Part shown: in pieces, positions 16,064-24,617 of the stretch | Layout: every line of letters begins with the position of its first letter | Numbering within the stretch: position 1 is the stretch's first letter | Source: JAFGIG01 sp964397545 | Lineage (GTDB): Bacteria > SDB-A | Length of the DNA stretch: 50,443 nucleotides | Reading direction: 5' to 3' | Assembly (NCBI GenBank): GCA_964397545.1 | Contig: CAYNIW010000018.1 | Span: 1 to 50,443 of the forward strand | Notes under the pieces: model-generated | Told to the model about the DNA's origin: nothing | Seen by the model: only the letters and a program-made list of their open reading frames with translations | Databases searched by the model: none | Translations under genes and position numbers: made by a program

Positions 16064-18205
16064 TCATAATTCCCTGGTCATCAAAACTTTTTCGCAGCAT
16101 TCTATTATGTCGCCTTCCTGAGCGTCGCCGAGATTTTCTATACTTATGCCGCATTCGAAATTTGTCTCAACTTTTCTGACATCGTCCTTGAATCTTTTGA
16201 GAGAATTTATTTTACCCTGATGGAGGATTTCTCCTTTCCTCTTGAGCCTCGCGAAAGCTCCTCTTTTGATTTCGCCGTCAAAGACATAACTCCCGCAAAT
16301 CACCCCTGCCTTCGATATCACAAAGACGTTTCTAATCTCGGCTTTTCCTATGATTCTTTCTTCGTATTCAGGTTCGAGAAGCCCGCTCATCGCTTTTCTT
16401 ATAGATTCTATTGCTTCGAATATTATATTGTATGATTTAATGACGATTTTTCTCGCAACTGCGAGTTTAGAGGCTTCCGACCTTACAGGAACATTGTAGG
16501 CGATTATTATAGCGCCGGAAGACTGGGCGAGTAAAACATCGTTTTCATTGACTGGGCCCACTGCTTTGTGAACTATAGCGAGGCTTATCTCGTCTTGTGG
16601 AAGTCTGGCCAAACCGTCCGCGAGGGCTTCAAGAGATCCGCCCACGTCGCATTTTAGAATAAGATTGAGTTTGTTCTGCTCTCCGTTTTCGAGAACGCTT
16701 TGCAAAGTCTCAGCGGTAAAAGTTTTCATTCTGCTCTGCTGGACTTTTTCGACAAGAATTCTCTTTCTCGCTATTTCTCTCGCTTTTCTTTCCTCTTGAA
16801 CCACCTGAAACGTGTCGCCTACATCCGGAAGCTTGTCGAAACCCATTATTTTTACGGGCTGTGACGGCGAGACATTGTCAATTTTTTCGTCCAATTCGTT
16901 GAACATCGCCCTTATTCTCCCGGAAGAACTGCCTGCTATGAAAGGATCGCCGATTTTCGCAGCTCCTTCGGTTATGAGTATGTCCGCCATCATCCCTCTT
17001 CCTTTTTCAACCGAAGCCTCAATTACCGTTCCCTTTGCCTTAGCTTCAAAAGAAGTTTTCAGATCAAGCATCTCGGCTTCTATTAAAATGGCGTCGAGCA
17101 GTTCGTCTATTCCTTCTCCTGTTTTGGCGGATATAGGGACACACTGAACTTTTCCGCCGTAATCTTCCACCATTATCTTGCGCTCGAGCAGCTGCTGTTT
17201 GACTTTTTCTATGTTTGCCTTTCCGAGATCTATCTTGTTCAAAGCTATAATAATAGGTATCCCGGCGGCTTTGACGTGGTCTATGGCTTCAACGGTCTGG
17301 GGTTTAACACCGTCGTTCACCGCCACTACGAGCACGCATATATCAGTGAGCTGTGCTCCTCTCGCCCTCATGGCGGTAAACAGCTCATGCCCCGGAGTAT
17401 CGAGAAAAGTTATCTTGTCTTTATTGTGAACAACTTCATAAGCGCTTATATGCTGTGTGATGGAACCTACTTCCTGCTCGGCGACTCTGCTCCTTCTTAT
17501 GTAATCGAGAAGGGAGGTCTTGCCGTGATCGACATGCCCCATAACAGAAACTATTGGAGCGCGCTTGCCGAGATGAAGCTCTTTTTCTTCTTCTTCCGTA
17601 TCGGTGTCGAGGATATCTTCTCCCCATTCCGGAAGAAGCTCAACCTCATAACCGTATTCGTCCGCGACCGCCGATATTACGTCAATGTCCAGACGCTGAT
17701 TCACCGACACTACGAGGCCGAGTGAAAGACAAATGGAGATAATGTCGTTCGGTCCGGTGTCAAGTCGCTTGGCAAGTTCCGTTACCGACATGAATTCGCT
17801 GACTCTGAGAACTTTCTTTTCCTCCTGAGCCTGCTCTGCCGGAGCTTTAACGTCAATTTTTCTCTTTTTTCTCTTGTCTCCCGTCCTTATCTGGTGGAGA
17901 GTTTGCGTGAGTTTCGTGTCCACGACGATTTTGTCGACGAATTTCCTGCGTCTTTTCGCTTTTTTACCGTCTTTTTTCTTATCGGGGGCAGCTTCTGACT
18001 CGTGCATTTTTTTCTTTTTTTCTTCTTCTAGCCTCGCCGCCTCTCTTTCTTCGTCGAATCTTTTCCTGACGGCGTTTTCCATATCCGGAAGCATTGTGCT
18101 CATATGATTTTTAACTTCATATCCAAGGCTCTGAAGAAGATTGACCAAAGCTATAGAAGTCAATCCGAACTCTTTGGCGGCTTGATATATTCTTTTATTA
18201 CCCAT
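16064..18205 (-). CDS. infB: Translation initiation factor IF-2
   Basis: The GTPase that brings initiator tRNA to the 30S subunit, 713 residues. Residues 1-50 form the first IF2_N domain, 51-130 a lysine- and glutamate-rich linker, and about 134-190 a second IF2_N domain. The G domain has G1 GHVDHGKT at 223-230, DTPGHE and NKID. Domains II to IV follow to the C-terminus. The N-terminal region is short compared with the about 890 residues of E. coli IF-2. The ATG has an AGGGGGACAG site. nusA lies 28 nt upstream and the two probably share a transcript, as in most bacteria, but rimP and rbfA are not adjacent. Confidence 0.97.
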   Translation of the reverse strand: MGNKRIYQAAKEFGLTSIALVNLLQSLGYEVKNHMSTMLPDMENAVRKRFDEEREAARLEEEKKKKMHESEAAPDKKKDGKKAKRRRKFVDKIVVDTKLTQTLHQIRTGDKRKKRKIDVKAPAEQAQEEKKVLRVSEFMSVTELAKRLDTGPNDIISICLSLGLVVSVNQRLDIDVISAVADEYGYEVELLPEWGEDILDTDTEEEEKELHLGKRAPIVSVMGHVDHGKTSLLDYIRRSRVAEQEVGSITQHISAYEVVHNKDKITFLDTPGHELFTAMRARGAQLTDICVLVVAVNDGVKPQTVEAIDHVKAAGIPIIIALNKIDLGKANIEKVKQQLLERKIMVEDYGGKVQCVPISAKTGEGIDELLDAILIEAEMLDLKTSFEAKAKGTVIEASVEKGRGMMADILITEGAAKIGDPFIAGSSSGRIRAMFNELDEKIDNVSPSQPVKIMGFDKLPDVGDTFQVVQEERKAREIARKRILVEKVQQSRMKTFTAETLQSVLENGEQNKLNLILKCDVGGSLEALADGLARLPQDEISLAIVHKAVGPVNENDVLLAQSSGAIIIAYNVPVRSEASKLAVARKIVIKSYNIIFEAIESIRKAMSGLLEPEYEERIIGKAEIRNVFVISKAGVICGSYVFDGEIKRGAFARLKRKGEILHQGKINSLKRFKDDVRKVETNFECGISIENLGDAQEGDIIECCEKVLMTREL

Positions 18206-18233
18206 CTGTCCCCCTAAAATTTTTTCTCAATTT

Positions 18234-19490
18234 TTACATCTCCGACATTTCGCTAATTTCGTCGACAGCTTTTCTTATTTCGGGGATGTCTTCTTCCTTA
18301 ATTCCTTTGAGCGACAGAATTTCTTCGTCGGTCGCCGTATTGAGCGCGAGCAGTTCCTCATAGTTCTTAGCGAGAATTTTAATCACTTTTTTTGAAAGCA
18401 CCGTAAGCTTGTCCGGGCTCGTCTTTTTCAAAAAATCGTTTCTCCGGGTTTCTTTTACGGATGTAATATTCGATATATCTATTTTCCATCCCGTGAGCTT
18501 ACTCGCCAGCCTCGCGTTCTGTCCGTTTTTGCCTATCGCTAGAAGATATTGATCGTCGGCAACGACTACAAAAGCCTTTTTCTCCTGTTCGTCAAGTTTT
18601 ATCTTTTCTATTACTGCCGGCGCGAGCGCTCTGCTTATGAAAACTTCCGGTTCTTGAGACCATAGGACAATGTCTATCTTTTCCCCGCTCAATTCCTTGA
18701 CAATGGACTGAACCCTTGAACCTTTCATACCGACGCAGGCTCCCACAGGATCTATTCTCTCATCTTTCGAAGAAACAGATATTTTGGCTCTTTCGCCGGG
18801 ATCTCTCGCAACGGACATTATCTTTATTATTCCTTCATATATCTCAGGAACTTCGTTCAGGAAAAGTTTTATGAGAAAATCATTGCTCGTTCTTGAAAGG
18901 ACGACATAAGGGCTTTTCTGTTTTTCCTGTATGTCCATTATGAGAGCTTTAATTCTCTGCCCCTGATGCCATCTCTCTTTGGATATCTGATCTTTTCCTG
19001 AAAGCATGCCTTCGGATTTTCCGAGGTCCACTATTATGGAATTTTTACCGACCTGCTGGACCTGCCCGCTTACTATCTCTCCGATTTTGACCTTGAACTC
19101 GCTTAAAACTCTTTCTTTTTCAGCTTCTTTTATCTTCTGTCCAAGCAGGGTTCTAATGTTTAGTATGTTTCCTTTAGTCAGCTCTTTTAAGCTGAGAGGC
19201 TTATGGATTTTGTCTCCAAGAACCGCTGCGGGATTGAGCTCCGCGGCTTCAGTTACGGAAATTTCGAGATCAGGCTCCTCTACCGTTTCCACAACCTCCA
19301 GTTCTATGAAAGCTTCTATGGCGCCTTTTTCGTTTATTTTGACTTCCACGCCGTCAACTCTTCCGTGGACTTTCTTGAAAGCGGAAACCAGCGTCTCTTC
19401 GATGGCTTTCTGAAGGACTTCCTCCTCCAGATCCTTGTCTATAGAAATCTCTTTTATTGTGTCAATTATCTCTTCACCGAAGTTGATCAC
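18234..19490 (-). CDS. nusA: Transcription termination/antitermination factor NusA
   Basis: NusA binds RNA polymerase and modulates pausing, termination and antitermination. The 418-residue product has the N-terminal polymerase-binding domain (about 1-125), an S1 domain (about 135-200, GEIVSGQVQQVGKNSIIVDL), two KH domains (about 200-350, with GACVGMKGSRVQ and AIGKNGQNARLASKL), and a helical tail with a helix-hairpin-helix-like segment (LLALNTATDEEILSLKGIKE). The two C-terminal acidic repeats of E. coli NusA are reduced to this one segment. The start is GTG at 19490 with AGGAGGGCAA before it. A terminator-like hairpin sits in the leader at 19506-19527. Confidence 0.96.
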   Translation of the reverse strand: MINFGEEIIDTIKEISIDKDLEEEVLQKAIEETLVSAFKKVHGRVDGVEVKINEKGAIEAFIELEVVETVEEPDLEISVTEAAELNPAAVLGDKIHKPLSLKELTKGNILNIRTLLGQKIKEAEKERVLSEFKVKIGEIVSGQVQQVGKNSIIVDLGKSEGMLSGKDQISKERWHQGQRIKALIMDIQEKQKSPYVVLSRTSNDFLIKLFLNEVPEIYEGIIKIMSVARDPGERAKISVSSKDERIDPVGACVGMKGSRVQSIVKELSGEKIDIVLWSQEPEVFISRALAPAVIEKIKLDEQEKKAFVVVADDQYLLAIGKNGQNARLASKLTGWKIDISNITSVKETRRNDFLKKTSPDKLTVLSKKVIKILAKNYEELLALNTATDEEILSLKGIKEEDIPEIRKAVDEISEMSEM

Positions 19491-19505
19491 TTGCCCTCCT
19501 CGACT

Positions 19506-19527
19506 AAAAAAAAAGCGGCATCCGCTT
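19506..19527 (-). terminator. Intrinsic-terminator-like hairpin in the nusA leader (possible attenuator)
   Basis: On the minus strand the leader reads AAGCGG-ATG-CCGCTT followed by seven further U residues (nine in a row counting the stem's last two), then the nusA ribosome-binding site and GTG start. The U-tract ends 15 nt upstream of the start codon. No minus-strand gene immediately upstream needs this terminator, because the next one (20242-20778) already ends at a hairpin at 20197-20226. In the plus direction there is no U-tract, so it does not serve the lipoprotein gene. A role in NusA autoregulation is an inference. Confidence 0.6.
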
Positions 19528-19578
19528 AATCATAAAACCATGGTTTTTGCTTAAATTTCTTTTTACTTGAAATTGTAA

Positions 19579-19607
19579 ATTTACCATATTTATGCCTTGT
19601 ATTACAA
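19579..19607 (-). promoter_or_regulatory. Weak candidate promoter for nusA-infB
   Basis: On the minus strand TTGTAA (19607-19602) is followed after 17-18 nt by GTAAAT/TAAATT (about 19584-19578). It points at nusA and would place the leader hairpin in the 5' untranslated region. The hexamers are only fair, in AT-rich sequence where chance matches are common. Confidence 0.3.
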
Positions 19608-19632
19608 CTTTCATTTGAGACATTTTTTATAG

Positions 19633-19661
19633 TTGACAAAAAGATTATTAGCTGTTATAAA
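19633..19661 (+). promoter_or_regulatory. Strong promoter for the small lipoprotein gene
   Basis: TTGACA (19633-19638), a 17-nt spacer and TATAAA (19656-19661), close to the sigma-70 consensus. The likely start is near 19668, leaving a 5' leader of about 30 nt that includes the AAAGGAGG site for the ATG at 19700. Confidence 0.75.
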
Positions 19662-19699
19662 AGCTGACGTTGTTTTTCAAAAACAAAAGGAGGAATCTT

Positions 19700-20176
19700 A
19701 TGACAAGAAAGATAGCGATTAGCGTTGTATTAGGTTTGGCTCTGATAGCTTCTTTCGGCTGTTTCAAGAAGAGCTCGGGCCCTTCGGATGTCGTCAATCA
19801 GTTCGCCGCAGCCATGAAAGCCGGAGAATACGAAAAAGCCGTCGGTTTTATGTCCGACAAATCAGTCAACAAAGCCTCTGAAGCTTTTGACATGATTTTC
19901 TCTTTCGCAGAAGCCGACCCCGACATGAAAGCCGAATTCGAAAAAGAACTCGGTGTATCTCTCGATGAATTCAAAGCAATGAACCCGAGACAGAGACTTG
20001 CCAAAATTCTGTCTATGTCCCCTGAAGAAAATCCCTTCAAAGATATAGAATACTCGGTAATCTCTGAGACAATAGACGGCGACAAAGCCACTGTAAAAGT
20101 CAAATCCGGCGACGAAGAAGATGAAATTACTCTTATCAATGAAAACGGAGCATGGAAAATAGACATGGATATGTAA
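19700..20176 (+). CDS. Small exported lipoprotein with a DUF4878-like fold
   Basis: A 158-residue protein read from the ATG at 19700, which has an AAAGGAGGAATCTT site; an upstream in-frame start at 19670 has none. The N-terminus (MTRKIAISVVLGLALIASFG) is followed by a Cys, giving a lipobox-like SFGC. The mature part begins GPSDVVNQFAAAMKAGEYEKA, the helix pattern of DUF4878/NTF2-like lipoproteins, and ends with strands (KATVKVKSGDEEDEITLI, ENGAWKIDMDM) typical of that fold. It is monocistronic: its own strong promoter precedes it and a terminator follows. The bias towards C-ending codons such as GAC, GCC and AAC suggests good expression. Function unknown. Confidence 0.85.
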   Translation: MTRKIAISVVLGLALIASFGCFKKSSGPSDVVNQFAAAMKAGEYEKAVGFMSDKSVNKASEAFDMIFSFAEADPDMKAEFEKELGVSLDEFKAMNPRQRLAKILSMSPEENPFKDIEYSVISETIDGDKATVKVKSGDEEDEITLINENGAWKIDMDM

Positions 20177-20196
20177 TTATCCAAAAATGTATCCAG

Positions 20197-20226
20197 AAAA
20201 AAGCGGGTTTATCCCGCTTTTTTTTT
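20197..20226. terminator. Bidirectional intrinsic terminator
   Basis: Stem AAGCGGG / CCCGCTT with loop TTTAT (20201-20219). Runs of A on the left and T on the right give a U-tract in both directions. It lies between the plus-strand lipoprotein gene and the minus-strand 2H-phosphoesterase gene, which converge here, so it can end both transcripts. Confidence 0.9.
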
Positions 20227-20241
20227 ATTCCTATTCTTTTT

Positions 20242-20778
20242 CTATTCTTCTTCCAAGAGTTTTATAAAGTCCAGCTCTTTGAATTTTCCGTCATTTTCTA
20301 TAATCATGTATGAAATTCTGTCAACCGTGAATTCAATCTCACTCAGGTCTTTGTCAACATAACTTTTAGCTCTTAAAAATTTATCATCATCTTCGAAATA
20401 TCCTATGGTTACGTGCTTTTTATAATCGAAAGAAGCGCTGAAGTGAAACGGGCATTCAAGACTCAGCTTTTTTCTCATCATGTCAATGACTCCCTCGTCG
20501 TGCGGTTCGAGCCAAAGTATTTTCAATCCGTTTGAAAAATACCCGGTTTTACCCAATATAACCTTAAACGGTTCAAACATCCGGATGGCTTCTTTTATAC
20601 TGTCTCTTTTTTTGAACCACCCTTCTCTATCGATAAACGGAATGTCCGATATGGTTATATGCGGAGGCAGGATGCCGAAAAAACGGTCGAAATCGGCTCT
20701 CCAAATGTCAATTGTTTCGGCGGCTTTTCCGGATATTATAATGCCAAGTTCACTGTCACCCGGATCGAGAGTTTTCAT
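20242..20778 (-). CDS. 2H phosphoesterase (2'-5' RNA ligase) superfamily protein
   Basis: A 178-residue protein carrying two HxT motifs: HIT at residues 40-42 (PPHITISDIPF) and HVT at 122-124 (KKHVTIGYF). Their spacing and the flanking hydrophobic strands identify the 2H fold, whose members hydrolyse cyclic phosphodiesters or ligate RNA ends. It is distinct from the second 2H protein in the window (34823-35359, ThpR type). Its ATG overlaps the stop of the Nudix gene (ATGA), so the two are coupled. The substrate is unknown. It is the last gene of the minus-strand polysaccharide group. Confidence 0.85.
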   Translation of the reverse strand: MKTLDPGDSELGIIISGKAAETIDIWRADFDRFFGILPPHITISDIPFIDREGWFKKRDSIKEAIRMFEPFKVILGKTGYFSNGLKILWLEPHDEGVIDMMRKKLSLECPFHFSASFDYKKHVTIGYFEDDDKFLRAKSYVDKDLSEIEFTVDRISYMIIENDGKFKELDFIKLLEEE

Positions 20779-21275
20779 TTTCTGTTTTTTCCGACAAACT
20801 TGTCAATTGCCTCCCTGTTGCACCTGAAAGGAATTTTCGGCATATCGTCGAAGGTGAAAAACGCTGCGTCCTGGGCGTCGTCTCCGGGACTGATTTCACC
20901 TTGTATGACTGAAGCCAAAAACACGGCCACCAGAACGTCTCCGTAGACACCGGAAAGCTGTCTGTAAAGCCCCAAAAGCTTTGTCGGTTTGACGAGAAGC
21001 CCTGTTTCTTCCAAAACTTCTCTGGAACAAGCCTCGTCGGGTCTTTCTCCCCGCTCTATGAATCCGGAAGGCAGTGCCCAACATCCTTTACCAGGTTCGA
21101 ATTTTCTTTTTACAAGCAGTATTTTTTTTCTTTTTATTACGATCGCGGCCGCGGCCGGCAATGGATTTTTGTAATAAACAAAACCGCATCTCGGACATTT
21201 TTGTCTGATTTTTCCGTCTATCTTCTTTTTTTCGAGCTTTTTCGAACATGCTGGGCAAAAATTATATTCTGTCAT
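20775..21275 (-). CDS. Nudix hydrolase with N-terminal zinc ribbon
   Basis: A 166-residue protein from the ATG at 21275, which has an AAGGGGAGACTG site; the longer frame from 21332 overlaps the upstream gene and has no conserved residues. Cys7, Cys10, Cys27 and Cys30 form a zinc ribbon. A canonical Nudix box runs from residue 71 to 94, with GFIERGERPDEACSREVLEE carrying the metal-binding REVLEE. This arrangement is common in ADP-ribose and NADH pyrophosphatase-like hydrolases, but the exact substrate cannot be read from the sequence. It overlaps the end of the glycosyltransferase gene by 14 bp and couples to the 2H gene. Confidence 0.93.
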   Translation of the reverse strand: MTEYNFCPACSKKLEKKKIDGKIRQKCPRCGFVYYKNPLPAAAAIVIKRKKILLVKRKFEPGKGCWALPSGFIERGERPDEACSREVLEETGLLVKPTKLLGLYRQLSGVYGDVLVAVFLASVIQGEISPGDDAQDAAFFTFDDMPKIPFRCNREAIDKFVGKNRK

Positions 21276-22374
21276 CAGTCTCCCCTTGCCGGAAAAACGA
21301 AACGTACAACGCCTGAAGTTTCTTTTTCTCACTTTCCCAGGAATATTCGCCTTTTTTTAACATCAGGTTTTCAAGTATCGCGCCTCTTGTTTTTTCGTCG
21401 AATATGATTTTATTTACAGCCGAAACTATGCTTTCCGTATCACTCTCGTCAGCGCAAAGACCAACGCCTTTTTTTTCTATCAAATCGCGCATGACAGGGT
21501 GGCGCGATCCGACCTGAGGTATGCCCAGGTAAGCGTAATCGAAAATCTTGTTAGCGGAAGACAGCCTGTTGTTTATGCAGTCTCCCGATATCATTGACAA
21601 CCCCGCATCGGCTTTTTCGATCTGGATCGCGAGGTCGTCGCCTTCTGCCCATCCCGCGAAAATCACGTCGGCTCCGGACTCTTCTGCCTTTTTCATAAAA
21701 GCTTCTTTCGCGTCCCCCTCGCCGAAAACTTTCAGTTGAACTCCTTCTATACCCGCGAAAGATTTTAACGTATTTTCAAACCCTCTTCCCAGGACAAGCG
21801 CGCTGTGATACACGACTGTTTTTGGACAAGGCTTTCTTTTTTTTTCTCTTTTCGACGGTTTAAGTTCGCTTGCGTTCATAACCACGAAAGGAGTTTTCCT
21901 GAGTTTTCTGTATCTTCTCAGCATTCTCGAAATGTGCATGTTTACGGCAATAACAGCATCAGCTTTTTGTGCGAAGTATTGTTCTGTCACCGACCAAAAA
22001 AACCTTTTCACTTTCCTGTTTTTGAGTTCTTTGACTCCGGCAGCCCACTCATGGCTGTCATAGATTAAAAGGCATCTGTATATTCTGGAAAACAAATAGC
22101 CTGCAGGGAGCGTGTTTGCGTCATGACAATGGACTATTGAAGGTCTTAAATAATTTATTTTTGTCAGGGAAAACAACCAAAAAACAAGAAACCTCAGAGG
22201 TGTTTTAGTCCAGAATCCCATCAGGGTGGGTATATATGTTATGTTTCCGTTTTTTTTTATTTTAACCGGAGAAACCGACGGATAAACAACCTTCACGATG
22301 AAGCCCTTTTCAGCAAGCGCTTTCGCCTCTCTCGAAATTCTCCTGTCAGAAGAGGCGTTAGAATAGACGATCAT
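21262..22374 (-). CDS. GT4-type glycosyltransferase
   Basis: A 370-residue protein of the GT-B fold. The N-terminal Rossmann half begins IVYSNASSDRRISREAKALA and has a long loop ending in HCHDANTLPAG. The C-terminal half carries the donor-site region (LVLGRGFENTLKSF, FAGWAEGDD, and KIFDYAYLGIPQVGS, the latter like the E-x7-E segment of the family). The start is taken at ATG 22374; a TTG at 22413 would overlap the upstream gene and add a non-conserved lead. It probably transfers a sugar nucleotide-derived residue onto a surface glycan, given the deacetylase and flippase nearby. Sugar specificity is unknown. Confidence 0.87.
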   Translation of the reverse strand: MIVYSNASSDRRISREAKALAEKGFIVKVVYPSVSPVKIKKNGNITYIPTLMGFWTKTPLRFLVFWLFSLTKINYLRPSIVHCHDANTLPAGYLFSRIYRCLLIYDSHEWAAGVKELKNRKVKRFFWSVTEQYFAQKADAVIAVNMHISRMLRRYRKLRKTPFVVMNASELKPSKREKKRKPCPKTVVYHSALVLGRGFENTLKSFAGIEGVQLKVFGEGDAKEAFMKKAEESGADVIFAGWAEGDDLAIQIEKADAGLSMISGDCINNRLSSANKIFDYAYLGIPQVGSRHPVMRDLIEKKGVGLCADESDTESIVSAVNKIIFDEKTRGAILENLMLKKGEYSWESEKKKLQALYVSFFRQGETDDRI

Positions 22375-22396
22375 CAAAACTTCTATGCATCTTTTC

Positions 22397-23725
22397 TTAT
22401 GTGCAAAACACAATTTCGTCTCCTCTGTAAAGAGAAAAGCTGTATCTATTTTCGCTCTTTCTCTCTATGTTTCCTCTGCCCCTTACCATCAACGCGCAAG
22501 ATGCCTTTGATACATTTATTTCCGCGTTCAACAAGCTTAATCCTGCCCGCAAACTTTTACCGCCAGGACAGGCTCTCAAGGCTCTTTTTGCCTCTATAAA
22601 ATCCGCAATTTGACCGAGCGGGGCAATCCAAGCCCTGTCTTTTTTCGCGTCTTGTATTATCTCAAAATAAATTTTCCTAAAACTGTCAGAAAACATTTGG
22701 GAGAACATCTTCTGATGCCAAAGAAGGTTTAGGACTCCTTTTCTCTTTTTCAGAAATTCAAGATAGCCGGGAGCGTATTCCTGGCCCGCGAGCAGAGCCA
22801 TATCCGTAACCGTCACGGGGAACTCAATGATTTTGAGATACCGTTCAACCACTTTGTGCCACGGCATGTAGTAAGAACACGAGGGTCGCTTCAGCTCCCA
22901 TCTGCTGGGATGAGCTATCGAAGAATCGTAGCTGAATCCGGAAAGGTCAGCGTCGTAAAGGCTGTCTTCGTCTTCGAGAAGATAATGATACCTGACTCCG
23001 TTTATTTTTTTACCTGCCGCTTTTTCAACTTTTTCTCTCTCCGTTAAAAGTTTTTTCGGATTCCTCTTCGATTTGATGCTCGCGTGAAGCGCCGGCTCCC
23101 AGCCTCCGCCGGATATATCCATTACAGTATTTCTCATTTTGGATATGTCGTATCTTCTGCCGTGCTCGTCCCTCTTCACGGCGAGAAAAAAGAAAGTCGA
23201 TCTTATTCCAACGGCGCTCTCCATAGCGCAGAGTTTTTCTATGCAGAAATACGGGTCTTTTTCCGGAGAAAGAAAATATTTTACGGCGTCTGAAAGAGAA
23301 TAGGGATGATTTTTTTTCAGAAGGTTCCGGATAAAATTGGTCGAAGAAAAAAAACGCGTTCTATCGACGTCGTGAGTCGGCGAGACCGCGTAAGGCGCTC
23401 CTGCCGGCCAGCGTGAAATAAAAAACGCCCTGTCAGGGAAAAAGGCTTTTATTTTCTGGGCTAAATCTTCCGCCAGATCTTCAAGAGTAAATCCTTCTGT
23501 CATTTTTCTGTCAGAAAAAAGATCTGCCAACTCAGAAAATTTGTCTGTTCCTATTTCCATTTTTGCCTTAAAAATCCCTTTTCTGCCGCCGCCGGCAAAA
23601 ACGATATCACATGGGGTTTTCTCCGACATACAGTAGAAAAGACCGGAAAGTTCGAGTGCTGACTCAATGACTCCGCGGATTTTTTTTTCTTTAACAGATA
23701 AGGCAGGGTTGAGTATTTTTATCAT
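22397..23725 (-). CDS. Polysaccharide-deacetylase-like (NodB-type) protein
   Basis: A 442-residue protein with a NodB-like core. The metal and catalytic motif THDVDRT (residues 117-123) is clear, and HASIKSK and RYHYLLED correspond to later motifs of the family. The first 110 residues form a separate domain seen in related proteins that act on glycans. Carbohydrate esterase family 4 enzymes remove N- or O-acetyl groups, but some relatives with a DVD motif have lost activity, so catalysis is not certain. There is no signal peptide, so it is cytoplasmic as encoded. It overlaps the upstream GNAT gene by 4 bp (ATGA). Confidence 0.82.
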   Translation of the reverse strand: MIKILNPALSVKEKKIRGVIESALELSGLFYCMSEKTPCDIVFAGGGRKGIFKAKMEIGTDKFSELADLFSDRKMTEGFTLEDLAEDLAQKIKAFFPDRAFFISRWPAGAPYAVSPTHDVDRTRFFSSTNFIRNLLKKNHPYSLSDAVKYFLSPEKDPYFCIEKLCAMESAVGIRSTFFFLAVKRDEHGRRYDISKMRNTVMDISGGGWEPALHASIKSKRNPKKLLTEREKVEKAAGKKINGVRYHYLLEDEDSLYDADLSGFSYDSSIAHPSRWELKRPSCSYYMPWHKVVERYLKIIEFPVTVTDMALLAGQEYAPGYLEFLKKRKGVLNLLWHQKMFSQMFSDSFRKIYFEIIQDAKKDRAWIAPLGQIADFIEAKRALRACPGGKSLRAGLSLLNAEINVSKASCALMVRGRGNIERKSENRYSFSLYRGDEIVFCT

Positions 23726-24591
23726 CTTGTGAGCTTTGAATATCTCAAAAGCTTAAGTCCGAATCCTGACTTAAAAAAAGACACGCTCTCCGTGTTTGCG
23801 CCGCAAAGATCGAATCTTCTGCCCGACGAAGTTTCTTCCACTAACGACATCTTTAGAAGAAAAGAATTCATACCCAAAGAAAGGCCTGTTTCCGTGGAAC
23901 CGGCAAGCCAGTCGTATCCTATTGTCTTTCCCCTGAGAGAAGCTCTGAAAGCCAAAGGAGTGCCGTTGGAAGAACAGGCAATTCTCAAATTCATTAATTT
24001 CAACTTCCGGGCTTCACCCATCATTTCCGTCAAGTATTTTCTGTCATAGGGCGGTTTCCTGCCGTGCCTTGAATACGATTTAAAAACCATATTCGATAGA
24101 ATATCTAAATCGCAGTCTTCTTCGATTCTTTGAACCGCGCTTTCAGCCTTGCGGATCTGTTTGAGCTCTTCCCTTTCAATGTAATCTGTTTTCCATGCGG
24201 GCTCGGCGATGTAGGTATACAGGGTTTCGGCCTTAAAACCATTCCAGATAAAAGGCCTTACATCAGGGATTTCAGGGGAGACAAGAATAACAGCCCTGCG
24301 GGGAAGGACTCCTGACATCTCCTTCGCGAGGGAAAGCATGTGCCTTTCGAAGCTCTTCCCTTTATTTGTTTTTTCGATTTTCGATATGCAGGAATACGAA
24401 AAAGCTGGGACAGGAAGGATTTTCCCTCTTTTGGAAAACGTATAGAAATATATTCTGACTTTGTCCGTTTCGGCTTTATAAAAGCGGGTTTTAGCGCCGG
24501 TCAATACCGCGGCTTTTTCTATGAGCCCTGGATTAAATATTCCCTCTCCGAAAAACTCTTTAGAAATAATTGAAAAGATGTCAACTTTCAT
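23722..24591 (-). CDS. GNAT/FemAB-like acyltransferase
   Basis: A 289-residue protein with the double-GNAT look of FemAB-type transferases. The C-terminal half contains SNGTPLAFRASLRGKTIGYDW, a glycine-rich acyl-CoA-site-like stretch (TETGLSLGMNSFLLK) and the terminal RFDLCGANTESVSFFKSGFG, typical of acetyltransferases acting on polysaccharide or lipid-linked sugars. It heads a minus-strand run of five overlapping genes. The ATG at 24591 has no clear ribosome-binding site, and the gap to the divergent flippase gene is only 17 to 26 nt, so its transcript may be almost leaderless. Confidence 0.75.
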   Translation of the reverse strand: MKVDIFSIISKEFFGEGIFNPGLIEKAAVLTGAKTRFYKAETDKVRIYFYTFSKRGKILPVPAFSYSCISKIEKTNKGKSFERHMLSLAKEMSGVLPRRAVILVSPEIPDVRPFIWNGFKAETLYTYIAEPAWKTDYIEREELKQIRKAESAVQRIEEDCDLDILSNMVFKSYSRHGRKPPYDRKYLTEMMGEARKLKLMNLRIACSSNGTPLAFRASLRGKTIGYDWLAGSTETGLSLGMNSFLLKMSLVEETSSGRRFDLCGANTESVSFFKSGFGLKLLRYSKLTR

Positions 24592-24600
24592 TATAAATAC

Positions 24601-24610
24601 AATTATAATT
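24601..24610. promoter_or_regulatory. Palindromic -10-like element between divergent genes
   Basis: AATTATAATT is its own reverse complement and contains TATAAT on each strand (plus 24604-24609, minus 24607-24602). It lies in the very short gap between the GNAT and flippase genes and could be the -10 region for both. No good -35 element is seen for either direction. Confidence 0.4.
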
Positions 24611-24617
24611 GATGCTT

